A stretch of DNA of 64,000 bases. It comes from JAQVEM01 sp964616545. GTDB lineage: Bacteria > Actinomycetota > Humimicrobiia > Humimicrobiales > Humimicrobiaceae. Of this stretch, positions 1-8,456 are shown piece by piece. Position numbers and translations under genes: made by a program. Position 1 is the first letter of the stretch, and the number at the start of each line of letters is the position of its first letter. The notes below the pieces were generated by a model, which worked only from the letters and a program-made list of their open reading frames with translations, was not told the DNA's origin and did not search any database. The stretch spans positions 1-64,000 of the forward strand of contig CAZTUA010000053.1 of NCBI GenBank assembly GCA_964616545.1. Reading direction: 5' to 3'.

Positions 1-1
1 C

Positions 2-412
2 ACCTCAAATGTAACAGGGGTAACCATACCAGCCTCAATATCGGTCGGGGATACCTGGTCACAGACATACTCGGGAACTTTAACCGTTCAGGGATTTGAT
101 ACTGATTTAGATTTTTCTACAACTGTAAATTATACTGCTATGGCCAAAGAAACAGTAACCGTTGCTGCCGGTACATTTGAAGCAATAAGAGTGGACAGTT
201 CCTTAAAATCAGATTTTATATTGAAAACACACGGGACTACAATGCCGCTTTACACCTATGACAGCACATCAAGCGCCTGGTTTGCAGAAAATATTGGAAC
301 AGTAAAATCAACTACCCGGGGCACCATAAAAGGATTGGGGTATATGGAAGGACAATTATCACAGGAATTTTCAGATACAACGGAACTTATTGAATTCAGT
401 CTGCCGGAGTAA
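2..412 (+). CDS. C-terminal part of a secreted/lipoprotein-type protein, TapB/DUF3108-like
   Basis: The reading frame is open from the first bases of the window to a TAA at 410-412, so the gene starts upstream and only about 136 C-terminal residues are seen. The visible part is rich in Ser, Thr and Gly and in predicted beta strands. It contains VTVAAGTFEAIRV followed about 35 residues later by WFAENIGTVKS. That pairing (a strand ending in GTFEAxxV, then a WF-x-xxxGxVK strand) recalls the DUF3108/TapB-like beta-barrel lipoproteins, but the family call is only a resemblance. A Met at 140 is internal and not a likely start. A strong palindromic hairpin follows the stop at 433-458. Confidence 0.5.
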   Translation, partial: TSNVTGVTIPASISVGDTWSQTYSGTLTVQGFDTDLDFSTTVNYTAMAKETVTVAAGTFEAIRVDSSLKSDFILKTHGTTMPLYTYDSTSSAWFAENIGTVKSTTRGTIKGLGYMEGQLSQEFSDTTELIEFSLPE

Positions 413-432
413 ATTGATGTAAAAATATATAT

Positions 433-458
433 GGAAAGCTTTAGATCTAAAGCTTTCC
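433..458. terminator. Bidirectional hairpin terminator between convergent genes
   Basis: GGAAAGCTTTAGA is followed immediately by its exact reverse complement, giving a perfect 26-bp palindrome. Plus-strand transcripts end in GGGGTGTTTTCT. Minus-strand transcripts run into ATATATATTTTT, a better U-rich tail. It separates the partial plus-strand gene from the minus-strand gene whose stop codon (447-449) lies inside the hairpin. Confidence 0.6.
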
Positions 459-854
459 GGGGTGTTTTCTAATGGTTCCGATAATTATGCAGAAAATGCC
501 CCAGAAGGCAAATATCCCGAGAAAAATATTTACCTGTAAAAGACTCATCTCGTTTTTACCCGTGGTTATTCCCCCGACAGAATCAGGAATACTCTGGTAG
601 AGGATATTTGCAAATATAAAATTTACCGCAACAAGGAAAATTATAAGGATACCAAGGATTAACAGCCACTTCCCGGGATATTTTTTATAACACAGGTATA
701 CTATCACAATACTTAAAATCATAAGCACAGCAGGTATTACTATAAAAATCGCAGATTTTAATACTATACCTGTGATGATAATCCAGAGAAGGCCTCCGAG
801 CACTGCTCCAAGCAGGCCCAGAAAAATACCGATATTCTGACCCCTGAGTTGCAT
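447..854 (-). CDS. Hypothetical four-helix membrane protein
   Basis: A 135-residue protein with four hydrophobic segments (about residues 8-30, 33-55, 62-85 and 108-127) joined by short basic loops. I recognise no family motif. It begins 3 bp after the stop of the alpha/beta hydrolase, so the two are almost certainly co-transcribed (hydrolase first). Its last codons and stop are built into the palindromic hairpin at 433-458. The function is unknown and it could be a small integral-membrane partner of the hydrolase. Confidence 0.6.
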   Translation of the reverse strand: MQLRGQNIGIFLGLLGAVLGGLLWIIITGIVLKSAIFIVIPAVLMILSIVIVYLCYKKYPGKWLLILGILIIFLVAVNFIFANILYQSIPDSVGGITTGKNEMSLLQVNIFLGIFAFWGIFCIIIGTIRKHPGKL

Positions 855-857
855 AAT

Positions 858-1643
858 TTAGTGCTCCAGCTCTTTTTTAATAATGTTATAGAATTTATCC
901 TTTGCTTCTTTCTCAATCCATGGCTTGTGGCCGCATTTTTCAAGCATGATAAATTTAAAATCTCTCACCGTACCTGACAGTGGCTTTACCACGCCCTGGT
1001 AGGGATGGGGGTCATGTTTTCCGTGTATTGCCACCACCGGGCAGCAGATATCCCTGCCCTTCTTTAGCAACTCTCCGCCTGCCCTGAATTTTTCTGCATC
1101 CCTCCATACATCCCTGAAAACATTGTACTGGTATTCAATTACATCGCTTTTAAAAGGGAGAGGGTTGTACATGTCAGTTTTATATAGTAATGTTTCCAGA
1201 TTCAGCATAAGCATATCTTTATTTGCATAGCAGGGATCATCCAGCACTTTTATTACAGATTTAAATTTAGCTCTTTCTTCCCTGCTCAGGCGCCTTAACC
1301 TTGTTTTATTAATTTTCCTGGCATACCTCTTGCTGAAAGCGCCGCTTGATACAAGGATTAGTTTTTTTACAATTGAAGGGTATCTTGCCGCAAGAATAAA
1401 GCCGAGCATGGCACCCCAGGACCACCCTATAATTGTAACCGGCAGGTTGCTGTTATCTTTCAGCACATCATATAATTCCAGAACCTGCCCCTCAAGGGAT
1501 ACCGCAGTCTGGAGCGGCTCCAATATGCCATGTTGCGAAGAAAGTTCTCTTGCCACCGGCTCCACTTCTCCGGGCATGCCGGGTCCTCCGTGAATTACAA
1601 CTACGTTAAAAGGAGGCTTTCCATATTTTCTTAAATTTTCCAT
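858..1643 (-). CDS. Alpha/beta hydrolase (proline iminopeptidase/esterase type)
   Basis: A 261-residue alpha/beta-hydrolase-fold protein. The oxyanion-hole strand reads VVVIHGGPGMPGE (residues 14-26). The nucleophile elbow is GWSWG with Ser75. The acid is Asp211 in HGKHDPHP and the base His239 in CGHKPW, so the catalytic triad is complete and in order. HGGPG near the N-terminus is typical of prolyl iminopeptidase-like and meta-cleavage hydrolases, but the substrate cannot be read from the sequence. There is no signal peptide, so it acts in the cytoplasm. It is the first gene of a two-gene unit with the membrane protein that follows 3 bp downstream. Confidence 0.85.
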   Translation of the reverse strand: MENLRKYGKPPFNVVVIHGGPGMPGEVEPVARELSSQHGILEPLQTAVSLEGQVLELYDVLKDNSNLPVTIIGWSWGAMLGFILAARYPSIVKKLILVSSGAFSKRYARKINKTRLRRLSREERAKFKSVIKVLDDPCYANKDMLMLNLETLLYKTDMYNPLPFKSDVIEYQYNVFRDVWRDAEKFRAGGELLKKGRDICCPVVAIHGKHDPHPYQGVVKPLSGTVRDFKFIMLEKCGHKPWIEKEAKDKFYNIIKKELEH

Positions 1644-1939
1644 AGTTTTTTAAAGCAGGTTTCCGGTATATTCAGGTATATTATTAGTACACTTCTGGCT
1701 TCTGCCATTTTATCCGGTGAAAGAGCGCCTGCAGGCTTTAATAACCTTAATTTATCAACCGTTCTTACCTGATTACATTTTATTTTAGAATCATACGCAA
1801 GTCCAGACTCAGTTTTTAAAACTAAAACCTCTAATGGATATACTTTCTTTTTATAACCCTGTTATTTAATTATCTATCCTGTAGAATTATGTCTGACAGT
1901 AAGATACGGGCTGCATAATAATTCAGGGGTTTTAGAGAA

Positions 1940-3151
1940 ATGAAAATAAAAAAATACCGGACCGGATACCGGGCAATTTTATTACTCTGTACACTATGCG
2001 TTATTTTTCTCTTCAGCTTTTTATTCTCATCATGTAAGAATGAAGTAACAGATAGAACGGATATTGAAATATTACCGGAAGATGAAGCTCATTCCGCTAC
2101 GGAACGAAACAATCCACCGCTGGAAGAGATGATCGGCCAGATGATTATTGTGGGTTTCAGGGGAACGGAGTTTGATACCTCATCTAAAGTAATACAGGAT
2201 ATCAATGAATACAATATCGGGGGTGTTGTGCTTTTTGATTATGACGTTCCGTCTAAAAGCTTTCCCAGAAATATACTTGACCGGCAGCAGCTGGAAACTC
2301 TGATTAAAGATTTAAAGGAACTCACACGAAGTGATTTATTTATAGCGGTGGATGCAGAAGGCGGCTATGTAAACAGGCTCAAAGAAGAATACGGCTTTGA
2401 AGATATAAAGAGCGCGCAGGAAATGGGAGAGGGCAGTCCTGAGGATACTTTTGTTGAGGCATCCCGCCTGGGAGAGGAACTGGCCTCCCTCGGCATAAAT
2501 ATTAACTTCGCACCGGTGGTTGATGTAAATATAAATAAAGATAATCCTGTTATAGGAAAGATTGAAAGGTCATTTTCAGATGACCCTCAGGAAGTATATG
2601 AGCACGCAGGCTCTTTTATTGATGCCATGCATAGATACAATATAATTGCAGCTATAAAGCATTTTCCCGGTCATGGAAGTTCCAGCGAGGACAGCCACCT
2701 GGGGTTAACAGATATTACCCTGACATATAATGAAGAGACAGAACTTCTCCCCTATAAAAAGCTGATTGAAGACGGCAGGGCAGATATTATTATGACGGCA
2801 CATATTATGAATACAGATATCGACCCCGACAGCCCTGCTACCCTATCACCCATATTCCTGGAGGATATATTAAGAGACGGACTGAGCTATGATGGAGTGA
2901 TTGTCTCTGACGATATGCAGATGGGTGCAATCACCTCTCAATTCGGGTTTGGTGAGGCAATTATAAAGGCAGTAAATGCCGGCTGCAACCTGCTCATATT
3001 CTCAAATAACGGTTCTGAATACGATGAGGATATTGCCCGGAAAGCAGCCGGTGTAATTAAAGAAGCAGTAGATGAAGGTAAAATAACAGAAACTCAGATT
3101 ACAGTCTCTTATAACAGAATTATAGAGTTAAAAGATAAGTACCGAATTTAG
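1940..3151 (+). CDS. Glycoside hydrolase family 3 lipoprotein (beta-N-acetylhexosaminidase, NagZ-like)
   Basis: A 403-residue GH3 N-terminal-domain enzyme. The N-terminus has a basic stretch, a hydrophobic core and a lipobox ending LFSSC (Cys32), so it is probably a membrane-anchored lipoprotein. The family signature KHFPGHG is at 240-246, followed by DSH with the acid/base-type His253. The nucleophile region is VSDDMQMGA with Asp324. There is no C-terminal GH3 sandwich, as in NagZ-type exo-hexosaminidases. The likely role is removing beta-linked N-acetylglucosamine from muropeptides or chito-oligosaccharides outside the membrane, in line with the glucosaminidase-like GH2 gene 1.5 kb away. 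The upstream 296 bp hold no gene. Confidence 0.88.
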   Translation: MKIKKYRTGYRAILLLCTLCVIFLFSFLFSSCKNEVTDRTDIEILPEDEAHSATERNNPPLEEMIGQMIIVGFRGTEFDTSSKVIQDINEYNIGGVVLFDYDVPSKSFPRNILDRQQLETLIKDLKELTRSDLFIAVDAEGGYVNRLKEEYGFEDIKSAQEMGEGSPEDTFVEASRLGEELASLGININFAPVVDVNINKDNPVIGKIERSFSDDPQEVYEHAGSFIDAMHRYNIIAAIKHFPGHGSSSEDSHLGLTDITLTYNEETELLPYKKLIEDGRADIIMTAHIMNTDIDPDSPATLSPIFLEDILRDGLSYDGVIVSDDMQMGAITSQFGFGEAIIKAVNAGCNLLIFSNNGSEYDEDIARKAAGVIKEAVDEGKITETQITVSYNRIIELKDKYRI

Positions 3152-3197
3152 AGCGGGCCTTCCGGCTGCCGCAGGCTCTTACTTTCAACCCATACTG

Positions 3198-3614
3198 TCA
3201 GTTAACCGAAATGTTTATCTCAAATGTTTCCAGCGGTTCTTCGTCTTCTTCCCAGGGTCTCTCATAATTTAATACAATACTGGTCTTACCTTTAGAGGCA
3301 GCTTTAAAAGTAAATATCTCATGACCCCCTGCTCCAACCAGCTCTTCATCTTTTACCGATTGCACATACTCAGAATCAGCCGCAGAAACTATTGAAGTAT
3401 CTGTCTTCTCATCAAGAATCCAGCTGTACCCGGTGGTCGGGTTGGATTCCAGCCTGATAACAACGGTATCGCCTGCTTTCAGATTAATACTGTCTCCGTT
3501 GTTTTTCTCTGTCAGTATTTTATCTGCAGTCTGGCAGCCGCCCAGAGCCAGGGCTGTAATTAATACTGCAAGCGAGATAGAAACAATTATTTTTGCCTTC
3601 CCCATTATATACAT
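3198..3614 (-). CDS. Chagasin-like (I42 family) cysteine protease inhibitor lipoprotein
   Basis: A 138-residue protein with a signal sequence and lipobox LALGGC (Cys27). The three inhibitory loops of the I42/chagasin fold are recognisable: NPTTGYSW (loop 1), GAGGHEIFTF (loop 2) and a YERPW segment (loop 3). It should sit on the outer face of the membrane and block papain-like cysteine proteases. The start at 3614 is chosen because GGAGGG lies 4 bp upstream; the next in-frame Met is too far from that site. The gene is convergent with the GH3 lipoprotein and the two stops are 46 bp apart. Confidence 0.85.
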   Translation of the reverse strand: MYIMGKAKIIVSISLAVLITALALGGCQTADKILTEKNNGDSINLKAGDTVVIRLESNPTTGYSWILDEKTDTSIVSAADSEYVQSVKDEELVGAGGHEIFTFKAASKGKTSIVLNYERPWEEDEEPLETFEINISVN

Positions 3615-3818
3615 CTTACCCTCCTGCCTGAATGGCCCAGGACCGTTTAAATTTATTATATCAATAATATATATTCGTATTTTTCATATTTTTTTTGGGG
3701 TATTGATAAAGGGGTATTTCCTGCGCCTCATAAGATTTTTATTGTTTCTTATATGATTATTTTAATTTCAGTATTGCTTATGTCATATTATCTGCAGAAC
3801 CCGGTAATAGCCAAATGT

Positions 3819-4145
3819 TTAAATGCTAACCCTGATACTGCTTCCCTCAACTTTTACCTCATAAACAGGCACGCTCTTTGTTTTGAATTTTAAAAAACCT
3901 ATTTTCGGCCCTGAAATACTTTCACCGGTCGTCACATCAAACTTTGAACCATGCCTCGGACATGTAACTATTTTCCCTTCAAGTTCGCCCTTTGACAGGT
4001 CCCCGCCCATGTGTGTGCATTTTCTATTTATGGCATAGTAGCTGCCATTGTAATTTATAACCAGTATTTCATTGCCTCCGGCTGTTAGGGGTTTCATTGT
4101 TCCTTGCGGTATTTCATCTATTTTCGCAACATCAAAAAAACTCAT
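3819..4145 (-). CDS. Rieske [2Fe-2S] ferredoxin
   Basis: A 108-residue soluble Rieske protein. Ligands are Cys43 and His45 in CTHMGGDL and Cys62 and His65 in CPRHG, the standard C-x-H ... C-x2-H arrangement. The length and lack of a membrane anchor match the small ferredoxins of dioxygenases or the nitrite reductase small subunit (NirD) type. No oxygenase or reductase partner lies next to it. It is transcribed divergently from the RnfB-like gene, with 233 bp between them, and probably acts as a stand-alone electron carrier. Its electron donor and acceptor are not shown by the context. Confidence 0.9.
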   Translation of the reverse strand: MSFFDVAKIDEIPQGTMKPLTAGGNEILVINYNGSYYAINRKCTHMGGDLSKGELEGKIVTCPRHGSKFDVTTGESISGPKIGFLKFKTKSVPVYEVKVEGSSIRVSI

Positions 4146-4378
4146 CCTGTAACCTTCTTTTTAAAATAATATTAATGATTTAAGTATAGTAAAATCTAAT
4201 AAATATTTAAACCTATCATCCCTTCCGGAGATTTTAGGTAGAAATACAGAATAATAGTTCTATAATGTAAAATATTACAAGAAGTCAGGTGAAATGTCTT
4301 TTATTATATTTATTTTACGTTAATATAATAACCCGGACCTTAAAAATTTTTGTTTATTATTGATTAAAATTTTTTAAA

Positions 4379-4687
4379 ATGCCAAATACTATAATAATTA
4401 TACTTATATCAGCAGCTATCGCACTTCTTCTGGGTATTTTAATAGTGCTTATAAACATCCTTCTTCCAAAGGAAAAACCCGCGTCTGAAAAGGTGGAGAG
4501 AATACTTGAAATCGTCCCTAAAAGAGACTGCGGTGCCTGCGGCTATCCCGGCTGCCAGAGATATGCTGAAGCACTGGCAGAAAACCCTGAAATAATCCTG
4601 AAGCATAAATGTCCCTTTATGATAAAAGATAAAGAAAAGCTTGCAGAGCTTGAGAAAATACTTGGTACCAGAATTAAAAAGGATTAA
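4379..4687 (+). CDS. Small membrane [4Fe-4S] protein, RnfB N-terminal-like
   Basis: A 102-residue protein with one N-terminal transmembrane helix (about residues 4-29) followed by a cytoplasmic domain holding Cys51, Cys54, Cys59 and Cys78 (DCGACGYPGC ... KCPF). This is the single-cluster 4Fe-S domain found after the membrane anchor of RnfB and in CO dehydrogenase/acetyl-CoA synthase corrinoid proteins. The rest of RnfB (the two ferredoxin domains) is absent and no other rnf gene is nearby, so it is either a minimal electron-transfer anchor or a relic. There is no convincing ribosome site before the ATG. The stop codon overlaps the stop of the convergent GH2 gene. Confidence 0.75.
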   Translation: MPNTIIIILISAAIALLLGILIVLINILLPKEKPASEKVERILEIVPKRDCGACGYPGCQRYAEALAENPEIILKHKCPFMIKDKEKLAELEKILGTRIKKD

Positions 4688-7314
4688 CAGTTCCACCCTT
4701 CTGCTTTTAAATTTCCGGGAGCCGCACCCCGGGAAATAATATCTTCTGCAGCAATATCTCCGGGCAGCATTCCTTTTATTTTGACTGATTCGCCCGGAAA
4801 TAGAAAAACACAGTTATCGCTCCAGAATACAGGTGCAAGAATCTCATCTGTTTTTTTATTATATAATTTGACCCAAACAAAAAATGCCATGTAATTGCCC
4901 TTATTTTTAACTTCTATGTCTATATCGTAATCGCTACCTGTCTTCTGTACATTACGGGATGTATCAATACGGGTATGCGGCATTTTTCTTATCAGGCTCA
5001 TATCAGCATGGGCTTTAAGCGGAGAGCGGTACCAGAGGTCCTTTCCCGTAAAAATGTCTTTTTTTGTTGCCAGCCAGTACAGCTGCCTGCTCTTTACAGT
5101 ATTATCCTTTTTTATATAAAGTTTTAAAAAGTATACTTCTGAAAGCCCATCAATTTCCGGTAATACGAAGATTTTTTTTCTGCTTTCTCTTTTTGTATCT
5201 ACCTTCAGTTTCTCTGATAGTTTCTCGTCCAGATTAAAATTATATACGTTTACCGATACTTCAAGGCCCTGATAATCCTTTATTTCATTGTTTATAATCC
5301 AGATGGAACGGTCATCGTAGGAATATTGGATGTGCAGCGGCTCGCATGCCTTCTTTGTGCCAAAAAATGCTCCCGTGGGGCTTAAATAATAGTCATACAG
5401 CTGCCAGATAAGGGAGGGCCAGGGGCTGTTTAGCATCCATCCAATAACACCCGTGGCTCCGGGAAAGTTCCTGTTATGCGCCTCATACATTGCCCGCCAG
5501 CTTTCATAACCCAGAATTTGAGCAGTTCTTACGTAATCTGCCATATCCCCGGGCTTCCCGTATCTTTTTGAAATTGCTTCATCAATTTTTTTTGTATTAT
5601 TAAACTGCTCACCCACGCCGGCGTGATGGTTCCATGCTCTGCTTCCGGTAAATAGCTGATCCCCTGGTATCATTTTTTTAATACTTTCCATAATGGGAAT
5701 GCAGACATCCGGACATGTTTCTGTATTAAAGCCTTCCGCGCGGCCCGCTCTTTTCTTATCATACCAGTATACGGGAGGAACATATGAATAGGGCCCTGTC
5801 ATCTTGACCCCCGTAACGCCTGTAAGTTTTGATTTTTTATGCGATGCGCTGGAAATTGCCGGAAGGCCGCCGTATGTTTGCCCGAGAACTTCAAGATAGA
5901 CCTTTTCCACATTCCCGGGTGGAGGAAAATCGCTGCCATAGAGCCAGGCAGCAAATGACGGGTGGTTGCGGAGCCGCAGTATCTGTGACCTTTCAGATTC
6001 CCTGGCTACATCAATGTCATCACTCTTCCACCTGTCCCATTTTTCAAAATGATTGCAGCACGGCCATCCTGCAATTACCAGTATCCCTTTTCTGTCGCAC
6101 AGGTCCCAGAAGTAATCCGTTGCAAGCTTTCCTTCAAGGCGGACTGCATTCAAATTAAGGTTCAGGACAAAATCGGTATCAATTTCATCCTGCCTCTCTG
6201 ACTGGCGCAGCATCAAATCGGGCGTCCAGGCGGCACCCCGAACCAGCAGCTTTTTACCGTTAACAATAAACTGCCTTGCGCCGTATTCGTTATTTACTGC
6301 TTTTATATCGCGGATTCCAAAAGTAACTTCTGCGCTATCCGAGATTTCATTTTTATCTTTTCCGTCTTCCTCTCCGAGGCTCCGGGTTCCTGCTTCTCCT
6401 CCACAGCTTCCGTGATTTTTTACCTTTAGAATAATTTTAAGTTTATACAGATCCGGGCTTCCCAGCTGATAGGGCCACCACAGGCGTGGATTTTTTATTT
6501 TTAGTCCCGGAAAGTCTCCGGGGGTAAAGAGAATTTTATTTGTTTTAAGAGGTTTTAAAGTTATATTTTTACAAAATTTAAGGTCTTCTATTTCACACTC
6601 AACCTCCGCCTCTATTACATTGCTGCAGGTATTTATTATTTCAGTTTCAATCGTAAGCTCCGCCTCATTAAATGTGGCTGTATCAAGCTTTGCGCTGACA
6701 AATGTATTTTTTAATGCAGCGGGTCCCGTAGAGTAGAGGACTATAGGCTGCCAGATTCCCATGTTGTCATCGGGCATGCCCGGAGCCCAGTCAATAAAGG
6801 TCAGGGCCAGGGCATCCGGTCCCGGGGAAAATACCTCAACCGCAAGGGCATTCTTTTTCCCAAAAAGTATAAAATCAGTAACATCAAAATCATAAAGCCG
6901 GAAAGTTCCCTTCACGCAATCTGCACCGGCAATCTTTTTTCCGTTAAGCCAGATATTTGCAGAGTAATTAATTCCCCTGAAGTTAAGCCAGATACGCTGC
7001 CCTTTAAATCCGCTTTCCACAGTAAATTCCCTCCTGTACCACCAGGATTTCCCAAAAGGGCTGTCTTCTGGTTTTTGCTGCAGGGAAAAATTTATATCCC
7101 TTCTTTTTTTATGGCCTGGCAGCTTTTCTAAATTAAGCCCGAAGTAGGGATCATCGCAGACACCGTTATCTACCAGGGCTGAAATTACGGTACCTGGAAC
7201 TTTTGCTCTGTGCCAGTTAGCTGTATTATAACCTGCCATGGAGATTGATTTCCCACAGTCACTTATATCTTTTGAAGAGATTAGAAACCATCTATCTTCC
7301 AGCTGTCTTTTCAT
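4684..7314 (-). CDS. Glycoside hydrolase family 2, exo-beta-D-glucosaminidase (CsxA)-like
   Basis: An 876-residue GH2 enzyme: sugar-binding jelly roll (about 1-200), immunoglobulin-like domain (about 200-335), TIM barrel (about 340-640) and C-terminal sandwich domains. The acid/base is an Asp (Asp462 in LYGSDFPPP) rather than the usual Asn-Glu. The nucleophile is Glu532 in GFNTETCPD. VRLEGKL followed by GWPCCNHFEKW matches the glucosamine-recognising CsxA subfamily. The likely reaction is removing GlcN from the non-reducing end of chitosan oligomers; beta-mannosidase is the main alternative. There is no signal peptide, so imported oligosaccharides would be the substrate. A low-complexity insert rich in Gly and Glu lies around 301-325. 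Confidence 0.82.
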   Translation of the reverse strand: MKRQLEDRWFLISSKDISDCGKSISMAGYNTANWHRAKVPGTVISALVDNGVCDDPYFGLNLEKLPGHKKRRDINFSLQQKPEDSPFGKSWWYRREFTVESGFKGQRIWLNFRGINYSANIWLNGKKIAGADCVKGTFRLYDFDVTDFILFGKKNALAVEVFSPGPDALALTFIDWAPGMPDDNMGIWQPIVLYSTGPAALKNTFVSAKLDTATFNEAELTIETEIINTCSNVIEAEVECEIEDLKFCKNITLKPLKTNKILFTPGDFPGLKIKNPRLWWPYQLGSPDLYKLKIILKVKNHGSCGGEAGTRSLGEEDGKDKNEISDSAEVTFGIRDIKAVNNEYGARQFIVNGKKLLVRGAAWTPDLMLRQSERQDEIDTDFVLNLNLNAVRLEGKLATDYFWDLCDRKGILVIAGWPCCNHFEKWDRWKSDDIDVARESERSQILRLRNHPSFAAWLYGSDFPPPGNVEKVYLEVLGQTYGGLPAISSASHKKSKLTGVTGVKMTGPYSYVPPVYWYDKKRAGRAEGFNTETCPDVCIPIMESIKKMIPGDQLFTGSRAWNHHAGVGEQFNNTKKIDEAISKRYGKPGDMADYVRTAQILGYESWRAMYEAHNRNFPGATGVIGWMLNSPWPSLIWQLYDYYLSPTGAFFGTKKACEPLHIQYSYDDRSIWIINNEIKDYQGLEVSVNVYNFNLDEKLSEKLKVDTKRESRKKIFVLPEIDGLSEVYFLKLYIKKDNTVKSRQLYWLATKKDIFTGKDLWYRSPLKAHADMSLIRKMPHTRIDTSRNVQKTGSDYDIDIEVKNKGNYMAFFVWVKLYNKKTDEILAPVFWSDNCVFLFPGESVKIKGMLPGDIAAEDIISRGAAPGNLKAEGWNC

Positions 7315-7491
7315 TGTTTTATAGACTACACTATAAATTGACTTTAAAATTATTAATACTTCTAAATATATTAAATCTTAAAAGAGAAAAAGTGTAAAAA
7401 AAATTTTTTACTTTTTGATTTATATAGATATAATATCACTAAATAAAATAATTTTAGTATTATTATTAATCTAGCACCCATGGAGGTAAAA

Positions 7492-7761
7492 ATGAATCAG
7501 ACAACACAGGAGCAGAGCCCGAGCGGACTTTCTATTGCTGCACTTATAACAGGAATTCTCGGATTGGGTCCTTCCGGGTTGGGAATAGTGTCTATCATTC
7601 TTGGTGCAGTTGACCTTTCCAGGATAAAAAAAGGCCTATCGAGTGAGAAAGGCAGGGGTTTTGACATTGCGGGAATAGTACTCGGGTCAATAGGAACAAT
7701 AATCTGGTTAATAGTTCTTATTATATCAATAGTGCTCTTTAGCAGTATGTGGTGGTATTAA
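7492..7761 (+). CDS. DUF4190 family small membrane protein
   Basis: An 89-residue protein with two hydrophobic helices, each carrying the glycine-rich DUF4190 pattern (SIAALITGILGLG and DIAGIVLGSIGTI). The start at 7492 is preferred over the ATG at 7480 because GGAGG lies 5 bp before it and the upstream ATG overlaps that ribosome site. The protein is probably a small integral-membrane protein of unknown role. The gene stands alone between divergent GH2 and convergent HU. TATAAT at 7428-7433 may be its promoter -10 element. Confidence 0.75.
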   Translation: MNQTTQEQSPSGLSIAALITGILGLGPSGLGIVSIILGAVDLSRIKKGLSSEKGRGFDIAGIVLGSIGTIIWLIVLIISIVLFSSMWWY

Positions 7762-7877
7762 TAGTAATTTTTAGCTTACTCGGATTTTTCTACCTGACAT
7801 AAAATAAAACCGGGTATACAAAAAAATTCAAGGCTATCGCCGGATATTATTAAGGTCTCAGAGTAAAAAGTTTAAAT

Positions 7878-7908
7878 AAAAAAGGCATTCAAAAAGAATG
7901 CCTTTTTT
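7878..7908. terminator. Intrinsic terminator downstream of HU
   Basis: The arms AAAAAAGGCATTC (878-890) and GAATGCCTTTTTT (896-908) form a 13-bp stem with a 5-base loop. Read on the minus strand it ends in a T run 29 bp after the HU stop. It can also stop plus-strand transcription coming from the DUF4190 gene. Confidence 0.85.
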
Positions 7909-7936
7909 ATTCTTTATATAATCAAAATTTCAGGGG

Positions 7937-8209
7937 TTATTTTACTTTCTCTTTCAATGCTTTTCCTGCAACGAATTTAGGTACAGTGCATGCTGCGATT
8001 TGTATTGTTTCCCTTGTACGGGGATTAAGGCCTGTTCTTGCTTTTCTCTTGGATACCTGAAAAGTGCCAAAACCAACCAGAGAAACTTTATCGCCTTTTG
8101 CCAGTGTATCCGATATAGAATCCTGCATAGCATCTATAACGCTGGCAACATCTTTTTTGGACAGGTTAGTTTTGTTACTAACAGCATCCACTAATTCAGC
8201 CTTGTTCAT
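7937..8209 (-). CDS. hup: HU-family DNA-binding protein
   Basis: A 90-residue histone-like protein of exactly the usual length. The HU/IHF signature VGFGTFQVSKRKARTG at about 45-60 leads into the DNA-clasping arm LNPRTRETIQI. It binds and bends DNA as a dimer in the nucleoid. AGGAG lies 7 bp before the ATG. The upstream 247 bp are strongly AT-rich and likely contain the promoter. A clear intrinsic terminator follows. The gene is monocistronic. Confidence 0.95.
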   Translation of the reverse strand: MNKAELVDAVSNKTNLSKKDVASVIDAMQDSISDTLAKGDKVSLVGFGTFQVSKRKARTGLNPRTRETIQIAACTVPKFVAGKALKEKVK

Positions 8210-8456
8210 TCTCTAACTCCTTTCATTTCTAAATAAAAACTCTTATTTTTTTATTTTTATATTAATTTATAATTGTTTGCCTTAATTTATAGTATTATCT
8301 TTTGTATTTAATTACAATATTTATCCTGATTTTTACAAATACAACATTTTATATTTAATTTATAACAAGTATTGCCAGAAACAGGATATCTATTTCTCTG
8401 CTTATTATATAATTATTGTTTAAATATTGATACTTCCTGCCTGTATCCTGCCGGCG

